Origin: Caulobacter sp. RHG1
GTDB taxonomy: Bacteria; Pseudomonadota; Alphaproteobacteria; Caulobacterales; Caulobacteraceae
Assembly (NCBI RefSeq): GCF_013181195.1
Contig: NZ_SMZP01000009.1
Coordinates: 124,001 to 188,000, forward strand
Direction of reading: 5' to 3'
Length of the DNA: 64,000 nt
Both the position numbers and the translations under genes were made by a program. How positions within the stretch are numbered: position 1 is the stretch's first letter; each line of letters begins with the position of its first letter. The notes beneath the pieces were generated by a model. The model saw only the letters and a list, made by a program, of their open reading frames with translations, made no database searches and was not told the origin of the DNA. Below, in pieces: positions 16,708 through 25,439 of the stretch.

Positions 16708-19535
16708 CTCATCCTCGCGGACAGGTAACGGCCCCAGCTGTGGATTTCCATCGGCTGGTCCCGGCTTTCGCCAAAACTGTAGCGGCGGGCGTCCGTCAGA
16801 TTGACGCCCTCCAGGGAAAAGGTCGAGCGGCGGTCTAGCCGCCAGGATGCCGCGCCGTCCAGCGATCCGAACGCCGTGGCCGTCGTCGGGGCGGTCACCG
16901 AGTTGCCGATTGAGGTCAGGTATGGGCCTCGCCAGTTGTAGCCCACCCGGATCGAGCCGCGGCCTTTCTCGTAGAAGACCAGCGCGCTGTAGGTGGATTT
17001 CGAAAGGCCCATCAGGGCGTTGCGGATCACCCGGTCGCCGGCGAAGTAGTTGGCTTGGCTGCGCACCAGGGTCGCGGCGCCCTGGACGCCGAAGCCGTCG
17101 AACGGCGCGGGCAGGTCGCTGAAGACGCGGCTGAAGGTCAGCTCCAATCCTTGCAGCCGCGCCTGCCCGCCATTGACGTTGGTCGACAGCAGGATCTGGC
17201 CGCGGCCGGGCACCTCGATGAAGGTGTTCTGGGCGGTGATGTAGTCGTCCAGGCGTCGGTCGAAGACGGCGAGGGTCAGGGCTCCGCCTGTCGGGAAATA
17301 CCACTCGGCCGAGACGTCCAGCTGGGTGGCCAGGAACGGCCGCAGCTCGGGATTGCCGCCGTTGCCCGTCGGGGTGTCGCGAGCGATGGAGATGCGTGGC
17401 GCGCTGTCGACGACGTTGGGCCGGCTGATCACCCGCGAGGCGCCCAGGCGCAGGTGCAGGTTATCGGCCAGGGCGATCTTGAGGTTGGCGCTGGGCAGCC
17501 AGTCGCCATAGGCGTTGCGCCATTCGGCAGGCAGAGGCTCCGAGCCGCTGGACATCACGCCGCTGGAGACCTGGCGGGTGGCGGCGTAGCGCAGGCCCAG
17601 ATTGCCATCGATCGGCCGGCCGAACGCCTCGGCCCGATAGTCGAGCCGGACATAGGCCGAGCGGATCTTCTCCTCGACGACGAAGGAGTTGCGCAGGTCG
17701 GCGGCCGTGGGCGGGCGCGCAGCGACTTCGGATGTGTAGAGCAGATCGTAGAAGGCGCGTGCGTTCGGCGCGACCCAGCCGCGGGGCAGAGCGGAGTCCA
17801 CGCCGGTCAGGAAGTCCGAGAAGGGTGTCGATCCGTAGGCTGATGACCCCAGGCTGGTCAGCGGCCGGCCTGTCAGGGTTTCCAACGTCCAGTCGCGGCG
17901 TCGGTAATCGCGACCGCGGCGATGCCCGCTGACGCCCAGCCGCAGGTCGAACGCGCCGAGCGGACGGCGCAGGTCGAGCGTGGCGATCTCGTCGACGTCG
18001 CGGGAGTCCTTGGAGGTGTAGTCGAACGACTGGCCCACGAAGTTGGCGGGGTCGGCGTAGTCGAGAGTGGTGCGCAGGTCAGGCCCGCCGGACAGGCCGT
18101 GGCCAAAGTCGTACTGGAGCGGCGCGAAGAAGGCGACGCGGGCCCGGACCGTGGCCTTGTTGTCCGGATGATAGCTGCGGGCGCGGGAGTAGCCATAGTC
18201 GCCGTCCAGCGTCCATGGGCCCGTCGTCCAGCGGCCGTGTAGGCCCAGGGCCACCAGGTCGTGCCGGTTCAGACTGATCTCGTGCGAGGCCATCCAGCGG
18301 ACATTGTCGATGGTTCCAGCCTGAACCGTCTTGCCTTTGACTACCTGCGTGCCGGGCACGAAGCGCGAGAACGAAACGGACGGATCGTCGGGATGGATAT
18401 CCAGGCCGTACTCGTCGTAATGGGCGTCCAGGCGGGTGGCCAGAAGGTCGAAGTCCAGGCTCAGGGCGGACGTCGGTCGCCACTGCAGCGTGAAGTCGCC
18501 AGACGCCATGCGGCGGTCTTCCAGCTCGACGGTCGGCCGCGTGCGCGTTGGGGTGTAGAGGCCCGGGCCCAGCACCGCGGCGAAGCGGTCGAGATTCCAG
18601 CCGGTGTTATAGAGGCGATCGTTGCGCACCCGCCGTCGTTCGACGACGCCGCCGATCAGGACGCCCAGGCGGCCGCTGTCGTCGACCCAGCTCCAGACGC
18701 CCGACACCGACGGATCGGTCCCGCCCATGCGACCGTTGGACAGGCGCGCCGACAGCACCGAGCGTCGGCCACGATCCAGTGGTTTGAAGGTGCGCACGTC
18801 GATATCGCCGCCGAGGGCGCCTTCGTCCATGTCGGCGGTGGTGGTCTTGATGACCTCGATCTGGTCGACGACGTCGGCGGGCAGCACTTCGAAACGGAAT
18901 TGCCGGCCCCGGAAGCCGCCGTTCTCGATCAGGTCGTTCAGGGCCACGGGCCGACCGTTCAGCAGAACATTCTGGAACTGCGGTCCCAGGCCCCGGACGC
19001 TGACATAGAGGCCTACGCCCCGGTGGCGTTCAAGGCTGACGCCAGGGGCCAGCTGCAGCGCCTCGGCGGCGTTGCCAGCGGGCAGGCGGGCAATGTCCTC
19101 GGCGCTGACGGCGTCCAGCGAATAGCTGGCCAGGCGCTTGGCGGTAAGCGAGCGGTCGAGGCTGGCGGCGTAGGTGGTGATAGTGACCGCATCGAGTTCG
19201 ACCGGACCTGGGTCGACGGCAGGCAAGGCGCGCGGGATGGGTGAGGCGGACGTCCTGCCTGACTCCAGCACGAAGACGCCATGGCGGACTTCGCGCACGG
19301 TCGCGCCGACCTCGGCCAGCAGCCACTCGATCGCTATCCGGGGCGAGACATCGCGAGGGAGCGCCCGACCAGACTTTCCGGCGACCAGCTCAGGCGAATA
19401 GATGATCTGGATATTCCGCTGCGCCGCCAGCCGCGTCAGGCTTTCAGCGAGACTGACGCGCGAAGACGCGGACGCTTCCGGCGCGACAGCCAGGAGAGCG
19501 ACCCCGATCGCACAGGCGTGGAAACAGGACGGCAT
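16695..19535 (-). CDS. TonB-dependent transducer with N-terminal STN domain
   Basis: A 946-residue outer-membrane receptor. After a signal peptide (to about residue 24) comes an STN domain (LAESLTRLAAQRNIQIIYSP to EWLLAEVGATVREV, about residues 28-95), which in FecA-type proteins contacts FecR in the periplasm. The plug (NAAEALQLAPGV, VSVRGLGPQFQ, TTTADMDEGALGG) and barrel follow, ending in MRWAF with C-terminal Phe. It is the sensing receptor of this locus and a near copy of the downstream TBDR except for the added STN domain. It heads an overlapping gene chain with the sigma and FecR genes. The ligand is unknown; nothing in the neighbourhood points to siderophore synthesis. Confidence 0.93.
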   Translation of the reverse strand: MPSCFHACAIGVALLAVAPEASASSRVSLAESLTRLAAQRNIQIIYSPELVAGKSGRALPRDVSPRIAIEWLLAEVGATVREVRHGVFVLESGRTSASPIPRALPAVDPGPVELDAVTITTYAASLDRSLTAKRLASYSLDAVSAEDIARLPAGNAAEALQLAPGVSLERHRGVGLYVSVRGLGPQFQNVLLNGRPVALNDLIENGGFRGRQFRFEVLPADVVDQIEVIKTTTADMDEGALGGDIDVRTFKPLDRGRRSVLSARLSNGRMGGTDPSVSGVWSWVDDSGRLGVLIGGVVERRRVRNDRLYNTGWNLDRFAAVLGPGLYTPTRTRPTVELEDRRMASGDFTLQWRPTSALSLDFDLLATRLDAHYDEYGLDIHPDDPSVSFSRFVPGTQVVKGKTVQAGTIDNVRWMASHEISLNRHDLVALGLHGRWTTGPWTLDGDYGYSRARSYHPDNKATVRARVAFFAPLQYDFGHGLSGGPDLRTTLDYADPANFVGQSFDYTSKDSRDVDEIATLDLRRPLGAFDLRLGVSGHRRGRDYRRRDWTLETLTGRPLTSLGSSAYGSTPFSDFLTGVDSALPRGWVAPNARAFYDLLYTSEVAARPPTAADLRNSFVVEEKIRSAYVRLDYRAEAFGRPIDGNLGLRYAATRQVSSGVMSSGSEPLPAEWRNAYGDWLPSANLKIALADNLHLRLGASRVISRPNVVDSAPRISIARDTPTGNGGNPELRPFLATQLDVSAEWYFPTGGALTLAVFDRRLDDYITAQNTFIEVPGRGQILLSTNVNGGQARLQGLELTFSRVFSDLPAPFDGFGVQGAATLVRSQANYFAGDRVIRNALMGLSKSTYSALVFYEKGRGSIRVGYNWRGPYLTSIGNSVTAPTTATAFGSLDGAASWRLDRRSTFSLEGVNLTDARRYSFGESRDQPMEIHSWGRYLSARMRWAF

Positions 19536-19798
19536 GCCTGGCGTAGAGGCCCAAGGCTGAAACTGGCGGTTCCCTTAGCGGTCCGTCATGACAGTTGGGC
19601 GACAACGATCGACGCGCCGGGTCGCATGGCGTGTTCAGGTGATGTTTTGCGGGGAGAGTGCCGGCAGCCCCCCCGAGGACGCCGCCGGCTAGTTGCTCGC
19701 CGGTGGGGTGGCGAGAGGCCGGGAACCTACGGCGTGACATCCATGCCGTGCAATCCTGTTCGCGCCTGAAGGGCGGGGAAAACGATTTCGGACCCAAA
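19536..19798. other. Intergenic region upstream of the STN-TBDR
   Basis: This 263-bp stretch separates the AraC gene 3' end from the STN-TBDR start, all on the minus strand. It must hold the promoter of the signalling operon. A small hairpin (CTCGCC, 8-base loop, GGCGAG at 19696-19715) is the only structure I see; no coding frame is convincing. Confidence 0.4.
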
Positions 19799-20824
19799 TT
19801 AGAGGCTGCGGACCCACGCCCACACGTCGTCAGGGCGCTCCAGCGCCGACAGACCCTCCTTGCGGGCCGACTCACCGACTCGGCGCAGGCGGCCCGGCGT
19901 AACCCCGAAACGGCCACGGAAGGCTCGGCTGAAGTGGGCGTCTGAGCGGAAGCCGTGACGATAGGCGATCTCGCCGAGGGTCTGCTGCTCGGCGCGGTCC
20001 TGCAGGATGGCGTCGAACGCCTGATCGAGCCGCCGACCCTGGATGAAGGCGCTGATGCCGCCCACCGGTGCGAAGACCTTGTAGACAAGGCTGCGCGAGA
20101 CGCCGAGGTGTTCGCGTACGGCTTCCGGAGCTAGGTCCGGATCGGCGAGGCGCCGCTCGATATACTGGCGGCCCATGGCCAGCAGCATTTTCTCGACTGG
20201 GCGGGCGTCGTCGCGCGCCGCTTCACAGCGGCTGAGGATCGCACCCCCCAGCAGGCTAACCGCAGCCTTGGCGCCGACGGCCGCATCGACGGAGGTCATA
20301 TCCTCAATGGTGTCCCACAGGGTTCGTAGATGCGCCGCCAAGAGGCGTCCGCTCCCGAGGCGGTCGGAGATCACCAGGCCGTGGAAATCCATGTCGACGG
20401 CCTGCGGATCGAGCAGGGCGCGCGGCAGGATCATGTAGAGCGTGCGGTAGGGCGTGGTGGTCACGCTGAACGGCCGAACCATATCGACAACCCGGATCGC
20501 GCCATCCTCGCTGCTGACGGTCCGGCCATCGTAGTCGCCGCGCCATTCGCTGCCGTCCAGATCGAGGACGAGCATGATGGTGTCGCTGCCGTCCCCGACG
20601 ATCTGTGGGAGCCTGCGCTCGAAGCGTTGAGCCACGCCCGCGCATTGGGCGAAGACGACGCCGCCCAGATTGTAGCCTTCCAGACGATTATAGAAGGCGT
20701 CCTCGGGCGAGAGCAGGGTGATGTCGAAGAGGTGGGCGCAGGCCTTGCGATATTGTTCGGCCGCGTCGGCCTGCTCGGCGGCGTCCAGAAGCCAGAGATC
20801 CTTGCGAAGCCGACTATTCGACAC
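19799..20824 (-). CDS. AraC-family transcriptional regulator
   Basis: A 341-residue regulator when started at the GTG at 20824 (GGTGAG 6 bases before it). A TTG at 20884 would add 20 residues but would place a tandem operator-like repeat inside the gene. The N-terminal 220 residues form an AraC-binding-like sensor (LPQIVGDGSDTIMLVLDLDG, RPFSVTTTPYRTLYMILP). The C-terminal double helix-turn-helix reads VREHLGVSRSLVYKVFAP and GEIAYRHGFRSDAHFSRAFR, then FGVTPGRLRR. The effector is unknown. It lies between the signalling locus and the IclR gene; autoregulation through the upstream repeat is plausible. Confidence 0.87.
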   Translation of the reverse strand: MSNSRLRKDLWLLDAAEQADAAEQYRKACAHLFDITLLSPEDAFYNRLEGYNLGGVVFAQCAGVAQRFERRLPQIVGDGSDTIMLVLDLDGSEWRGDYDGRTVSSEDGAIRVVDMVRPFSVTTTPYRTLYMILPRALLDPQAVDMDFHGLVISDRLGSGRLLAAHLRTLWDTIEDMTSVDAAVGAKAAVSLLGGAILSRCEAARDDARPVEKMLLAMGRQYIERRLADPDLAPEAVREHLGVSRSLVYKVFAPVGGISAFIQGRRLDQAFDAILQDRAEQQTLGEIAYRHGFRSDAHFSRAFRGRFGVTPGRLRRVGESARKEGLSALERPDDVWAWVRSL

Positions 20825-20868
20825 GGGGCGCTCACCACTCCTGCAGCCAAGCCCTGTGGATAGCAGCT

Positions 20869-20907
20869 GTGGACCGGCGAGCAATAGAATGTGGACCGCC
20901 GGTCAAT
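20869..20907. promoter_or_regulatory. Tandem 17-bp direct repeat upstream of the AraC gene
   Basis: Two copies, GTGGACCGGCGAGCAAT and GTGGACCGCCGGTCAAT (14 of 17 identical), are spaced 22 bp start to start, about two helical turns. This is the typical geometry of AraC-family direct-repeat operators, located 45-83 bases upstream of the chosen GTG start. Confidence 0.5.
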
Positions 20908-21031
20908 GACAGAGCTGGCGGCGAGCGCGAAAAGAAAGCTTGCCCCGTGCGCCGGTGGGGTTGCCCTTCGGGTTGCTGGGCGCGCGATGTGTGGCCGTCG
21001 AGTCCCCGCCGGATTCGACGGTCCGGCAGCC

Positions 21032-21820
21032 TCAGGCGCTCTTGGCCAGGAATGGGGGCTCCAAGCGGAGAGCTTGGCCAAGAGCGTTCGCAGCGCTCAC
21101 CACAGCCTTGATCACTCGCTCGCGCTTCTCGTCGAAGCGACTCGTCACGCAGCCGATATCCAGGGCGGCGATTGCTCGGCCTTCGGCGTCCAGCACCGGC
21201 GCGGCGACCCCGGTGCCGCCCAAGGCGAATTCCTCGGTCACAACGCAATAGCCCTGGTCGCGGACGTCGCCGACGATCCTCAGCAGTTCGGTCTTGTCGG
21301 TCACCGTATGGCGTGTGAGGGGCGCAAGCGGCTCCTCGCCCAGCAGTCGCGGCCAATCGCGTTCGGGTTGGTGTGAGACCAGCACCCGTCCGATGGCCGA
21401 GCAGTAGAAGGGGATCGGCCGTTCGATGTTGGTGGCGTAGCGGACCTCGAGGTCCGCTACGATCTGGGCCAGCGCTCGGGCGTGCCCTGGAGAGCCGTAC
21501 CCGCCGAGGATGACCGTTTCGCCCAGGCTGAGCATCAGCTCTTCCATGATCGGCCTGGCGGCCGCCAGCAGGCGGCCATGCGGTGCGATCTTCCAGCCGA
21601 AGACGCCGGTCCGGTACTCCGTGGACAGGGTGTAGCGATCGCTGATCGGATCGCGCTCCACATAGCCTCTGTTCACCAGGGTGCGCAGCAGCATCAGGGT
21701 ACTGCTTTTGGGGACGTTCAGGCGCTGCGTCGCCTCGCGGAGCAGCACCCCGTGATCCGCCTCGGCGATCAGCTCGATCAGTTCGAGTACGCGTGCGGCC
21801 GAAGGAACATTTGCAGTCAT
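21032..21820 (-). CDS. IclR-family transcriptional regulator
   Basis: A 262-residue regulator. The N-terminal winged helix is seen in SAARVLELIELIAE, REATQRLNVPKSSTLMLLRT and LVNRGYVERDPISDRYTLS. The C-terminal effector domain contains VLVSHQPERDW-type and FALGGTGVAAPVLDAEGRAI segments and ends in a helix near RVIKAVVSAANALG. IclR proteins usually govern catabolic genes next to them. The gene is divergent from the TBDR at 22321 across a 500-bp gap, making that TBDR and the gamma-glutamyltransferase the likeliest targets. Its inducer is not known. Confidence 0.9.
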   Translation of the reverse strand: MTANVPSAARVLELIELIAEADHGVLLREATQRLNVPKSSTLMLLRTLVNRGYVERDPISDRYTLSTEYRTGVFGWKIAPHGRLLAAARPIMEELMLSLGETVILGGYGSPGHARALAQIVADLEVRYATNIERPIPFYCSAIGRVLVSHQPERDWPRLLGEEPLAPLTRHTVTDKTELLRIVGDVRDQGYCVVTEEFALGGTGVAAPVLDAEGRAIAALDIGCVTSRFDEKRERVIKAVVSAANALGQALRLEPPFLAKSA

Positions 21821-22320
21821 GGCTCGAACGGCGTTCCGATGATTGAAAGTGTCGATAGACGATCTCCAGCGCCGTCGGCATGAAGCTGCGACTCTGGAAG
21901 TAAAGATGGCGGTGTCGACGGTCTGTTACGCGGAACTGTCACGGACGCAGGGGCGCTGCTGACCGCTGATATCCGACCTAACACTGCATGGCGCGAGACT
22001 GAAAACGAAATTTGTTCGTGATATCGACAAGTCTATCGCGTGGATCGGCCTCTCAAGGCGCGTGCTTGAAATCCATTTTGGGTTCAACCCGCAATAGAAT
22101 TATTGCCGAGATCCCCAAATTTCCTGATCGACGCCGCTTCTGCAGCCGTATTCGCCGCGCGCGTGTCCTGAAAATGATCAGCTTCGGCCTGACCATTACC
22201 CTGCATTGTTGAAAGGTCCACGAACCGTTGTTGGACGTGCAGCGGTTTCCCTGCCCACACTCCGAACATCGGGCGGAAACTCAATCCGCCGGAGGGGTAA
22301 AGTAGAGCAGGGGATAAGAT
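21821..22320. promoter_or_regulatory. Divergent control region between IclR gene and TBDR
   Basis: This 500-bp gap is clearly more AT-rich than the flanks. It contains ACGAA-N5-TTCGT (22005-22019), a palindrome of the size bound by IclR-type regulators, and TTGAA/TTCAA arms at 22066-22086. The long distance from the operator-like site to the TBDR start suggests an extended 5' leader. I see no credible gene in it. Confidence 0.4.
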
Positions 22321-25300
22321 ATGAGTAGCACGTGGTCGCGTAGTCGCGCCGCCATGCTTGCGACGAGCGCGCTGTGCGCCGTCGCCGGTTTCGCTTCCAT
22401 GGCGCAGGCCCAGGAAGCCTCGCCCGAGACCTCGGTCGAGGAAATTGTCGTCGTCGGTTCGCAGATCAAGGGCGCCAAGGTCACCGCGGCTCTGCCGGTC
22501 ACGCTGGTCGGCGCCGAGCAGATCGCCGCCGCCGCCGCCGGGTCGGGCGACGAACTGTTCCGGACCATCCCGCAAGCCGGCAACGTCCAATTCAACTCCA
22601 GCTTCCTGCCGGGTTCCAGCAATTCGGCCCGCGGCGACGTCAACTCGATCAGCCTGCGCAACCTGGGCACCGGCAACACCCTGGTGCTGCTGAACGGTCG
22701 CCGCACGGTCGTTCACCCCACCACCCAGGCCGAGTCCCTGGTGCCGGTGTTCACCTACAACACCAACGCCATTCCGGTGGCCGGTCTGCAGCGCGTCGAA
22801 GTGCTGCGTGACGGCGCTGCGGCCATCTACGGCTCGGACGCCGTGGCGGGCGTCATCAACACAGTGCTGCGCGAGGATTACAACGGCGGTCAGATCGAGG
22901 CCCAGTACGGCTTCGCCGAAGGCACCAGCATGAAGGAAGGCCGTCTGACCGGCCTGTTCGGTCGCGACTTCAAAGAAGGTCGCGGCAACTTCACGATGTT
23001 TGCCTCGACCGAGCGCCGAGCCGCGCTGCTGGATTCGGATCAGGACTACACCGCCTTCGCCGACAAGCGTCCGCTGTTCGCCGGCACCGAGTTCGAGACC
23101 GCCACCAGCCTGGACGGCCGCAGCACCTCATCGCCGTGGGGCCAGTTCACCGCCCGCAACACGACGACGGCCATCCGCTCGAACGGCGTGGCGGTCACTG
23201 GCGCGACCGGCATCTTCAAGATCGTGCCGACCGCCAACGGCTGCGGCATCACGCTCAGCCCGGGCCTCTGCATCACCAGCGGCGCGCTGAACACCACCAC
23301 CGATCGTAACCTCCGCCAGGAATCTGCGGCGGTGAAGACCTACACGGTGCCGGAAGTCGAACGGTACAACTTCTTCGGCACGGCCCACTACGACCTGACC
23401 GACGACGTCACCTTCTTCTCGGAGCTCGGCTACTACCGCGCCAAGACCCACGGGCTGCAAGGGCCGAGCGCCGTGGCGACCTCGGGCTCGATCACCATTC
23501 CGACGACGGGTTACTACAACCCGTTCGGCGCCGCCGTCCTGCCCAACGGTCAGGCCAACCCGAACCGCCTGCCGGGCCTGAACATCTCGGCCGCCGGCGT
23601 CCCGGTGACGATCAACACCTACGGCTTGGTCGATGTCGGCGCCACGCCCGTCGACGTGACCAACGACCAGTACCGCGTCCTGGGCGGCCTGCGCGGCCAG
23701 CGCTGGGGCTGGAACTGGGAGAGCGCCGCGCTCTACTCCGCCGCTCAGGTGAAGGACGAGTCGGTGGCCGTCAGCGCGACCAAGCTGCAGGCGGCGCTGT
23801 CGCTGAGCACGCCGGACGCCTACAACCCGTTCAATGGCGGCAATCTGGCCGGCCTGAGCTACGGCGACGGCACGCCCTCGAACAGCGCCACCCTGGCCAG
23901 CCTGACGGTTCCGATCCTCCGGAAGAACAAGACCACCTTGGCCCTGTGGGACTTCAAGGTGAACCGTCCCGACCTGATCCACCTGTGGGGCGGCAACGAC
24001 CTGGGCGTCGCCGTGGGCGTAGAGGTTCGCAAGGAAACCTATCGCGACGACCGCGACTCCCGCATCGACGGCACCATCGTCTACACCGACGCGGTGACCG
24101 GTACGGTGACGGGTTCGGACATCCCCGGCACCAGCACCTCGCCCGACGTCTACGGCAAGCGCACGGTCATGTCGGCCTTCGCCGAGCTGGCCATTCCGCT
24201 GGTCTCGCCGGAAATGAACATCCCGCTGGTCAACCGCCTGGAACTGCAGGTCGCCGGCCGCGCCGAGGACTATGACGACGTCGGCAGCGTCGCCAAGCCG
24301 AAGATCGCCGGCGCCTGGGACATCATCCCCGGCATCCGTCTGCGGGGGTCGTACTCGGAAGGCTTCCGCGCTCCGAACCTGGAACAGATCAACGTCACCC
24401 AGGTCAGCCGCAGCAACACCCGCACCGACTACATCTTCTGCGAGGCCGATCTGCGCGCCGGCCGGATCACCAGCTTCAACGCCTGTGCGCGCGGCAAAGC
24501 CACGCGGGCCGTGCGGGCCGGTAACCCCGACCTGAAGCCGGAAACCTCGACCAGCCTGTCCTACGGCTTCGTGTTCGAGCCGCAGTTCATCCCCTCGCGC
24601 TTTGGCCGTGCGACCCTCACGGTCGACGTCTGGAAGATCAAGCAGCAGGGCATCATCGGCGTCTTCGGTGAAGGCAACGGCGTCATCCTCGACTACTTCC
24701 TGCGCACTCAGGGCAGCTCGAACCCCAAGGTTCACCGCGCTGCGCCGACGCCGGAAGAGATCGCGGCCTTCGCCGGCACCGGCCTCACCGCCGTCGGTGA
24801 AGTGCTCTATGTCGACGACCAGTACGTCAACCAGCTGCCGCAGGTGGCTCAAGGCGTGGATATCGGCTTCCAGTACCGCCTGAACACCGAGCGCTTCGGC
24901 GACTTCTCGTTCAGCGCCGACGCCGCCCGCATCGACAAGCTGTATCAGCAGCCCACGCCGCAGATCCAGGAACTGCTGGCGGCTCGCGCCTCGGGCAAGA
25001 TCAACGCCAACACCGTGATCACCGGCGCGTCCGACATCGTCGGCCAGAACGGCACCCCCGAGTGGCGCTGGTCGGGCACCCTGACCTGGAAGAAGGGCAG
25101 CTTCAGCGCCGACTGGTTCGCCAGCTATGTGGGCTCGTTCTACAACACCGGCCTGACCTACTCGGCGACCGGCGAGTTCTATGACGTGCCCTCGACCACG
25201 TTCCACAACGTGGCGGTCAACTACGCCTTCGAGGATGGCCGCCTGGCCGGCACCCGCTTGCGGGTCGGCGCGCGGAACGTCTTCGACAAGGATCCGCCGC

Positions 25301-25380
25301 TGACGCCGGGCGGCTATACGGGTTCGGTCTACAACCCCTATGCCCGTTACTGGTACTTCAACATCCGGAAGACCTTCTAA
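22321..25380 (+). CDS. TonB-dependent receptor
   Basis: A 1019-residue outer-membrane receptor. The signal peptide ends at AGFASMAQAQ; VEEIVVVGSQI is the TonB box-like segment. The plug has DELFRTIPQAGN, ISLRNLGTGNTLVLLNGRR and VEVLRDGAAAIYGSDAVAGV. The barrel closes with WYFNIRKTF, C-terminal Phe. It has no STN domain. The next gene, a gamma-glutamyltransferase, follows after 59 bases holding a strong hairpin, so both may share a transcript with different yields. A peptide or gamma-glutamyl compound is a reasonable substrate guess from context only. It is the largest and most distinct of the four TBDRs here. Confidence 0.93.
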   Translation: MSSTWSRSRAAMLATSALCAVAGFASMAQAQEASPETSVEEIVVVGSQIKGAKVTAALPVTLVGAEQIAAAAAGSGDELFRTIPQAGNVQFNSSFLPGSSNSARGDVNSISLRNLGTGNTLVLLNGRRTVVHPTTQAESLVPVFTYNTNAIPVAGLQRVEVLRDGAAAIYGSDAVAGVINTVLREDYNGGQIEAQYGFAEGTSMKEGRLTGLFGRDFKEGRGNFTMFASTERRAALLDSDQDYTAFADKRPLFAGTEFETATSLDGRSTSSPWGQFTARNTTTAIRSNGVAVTGATGIFKIVPTANGCGITLSPGLCITSGALNTTTDRNLRQESAAVKTYTVPEVERYNFFGTAHYDLTDDVTFFSELGYYRAKTHGLQGPSAVATSGSITIPTTGYYNPFGAAVLPNGQANPNRLPGLNISAAGVPVTINTYGLVDVGATPVDVTNDQYRVLGGLRGQRWGWNWESAALYSAAQVKDESVAVSATKLQAALSLSTPDAYNPFNGGNLAGLSYGDGTPSNSATLASLTVPILRKNKTTLALWDFKVNRPDLIHLWGGNDLGVAVGVEVRKETYRDDRDSRIDGTIVYTDAVTGTVTGSDIPGTSTSPDVYGKRTVMSAFAELAIPLVSPEMNIPLVNRLELQVAGRAEDYDDVGSVAKPKIAGAWDIIPGIRLRGSYSEGFRAPNLEQINVTQVSRSNTRTDYIFCEADLRAGRITSFNACARGKATRAVRAGNPDLKPETSTSLSYGFVFEPQFIPSRFGRATLTVDVWKIKQQGIIGVFGEGNGVILDYFLRTQGSSNPKVHRAAPTPEEIAAFAGTGLTAVGEVLYVDDQYVNQLPQVAQGVDIGFQYRLNTERFGDFSFSADAARIDKLYQQPTPQIQELLAARASGKINANTVITGASDIVGQNGTPEWRWSGTLTWKKGSFSADWFASYVGSFYNTGLTYSATGEFYDVPSTTFHNVAVNYAFEDGRLAGTRLRVGARNVFDKDPPLTPGGYTGSVYNPYARYWYFNIRKTF

Positions 25381-25392
25381 CTGTCGTAACCA

Positions 25393-25426
25393 CGGCGCCG
25401 TCCCCTACCAGAAGGGGGCGGCGCCG
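25393..25426 (+). terminator. Strong intercistronic hairpin after the TBDR
   Basis: A 14-bp stem with one G-T pair (CGGCGCCGTCCCCT against AGGGGGCGGCGCCG) and a 6-base loop lies between the TBDR stop and the gamma-glutamyltransferase SD. No T-run follows, so it may act as a partial terminator or a 3' stabiliser of the TBDR message. Confidence 0.55.
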
Positions 25427-25439
25427 ATCGGGGAGCACC

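Noticed and set aside
23128-25206. 692-codon open frame antisense to the TBDR at 22321
   Set aside because: Same reason; no recognisable domain, and the sense gene is secure.
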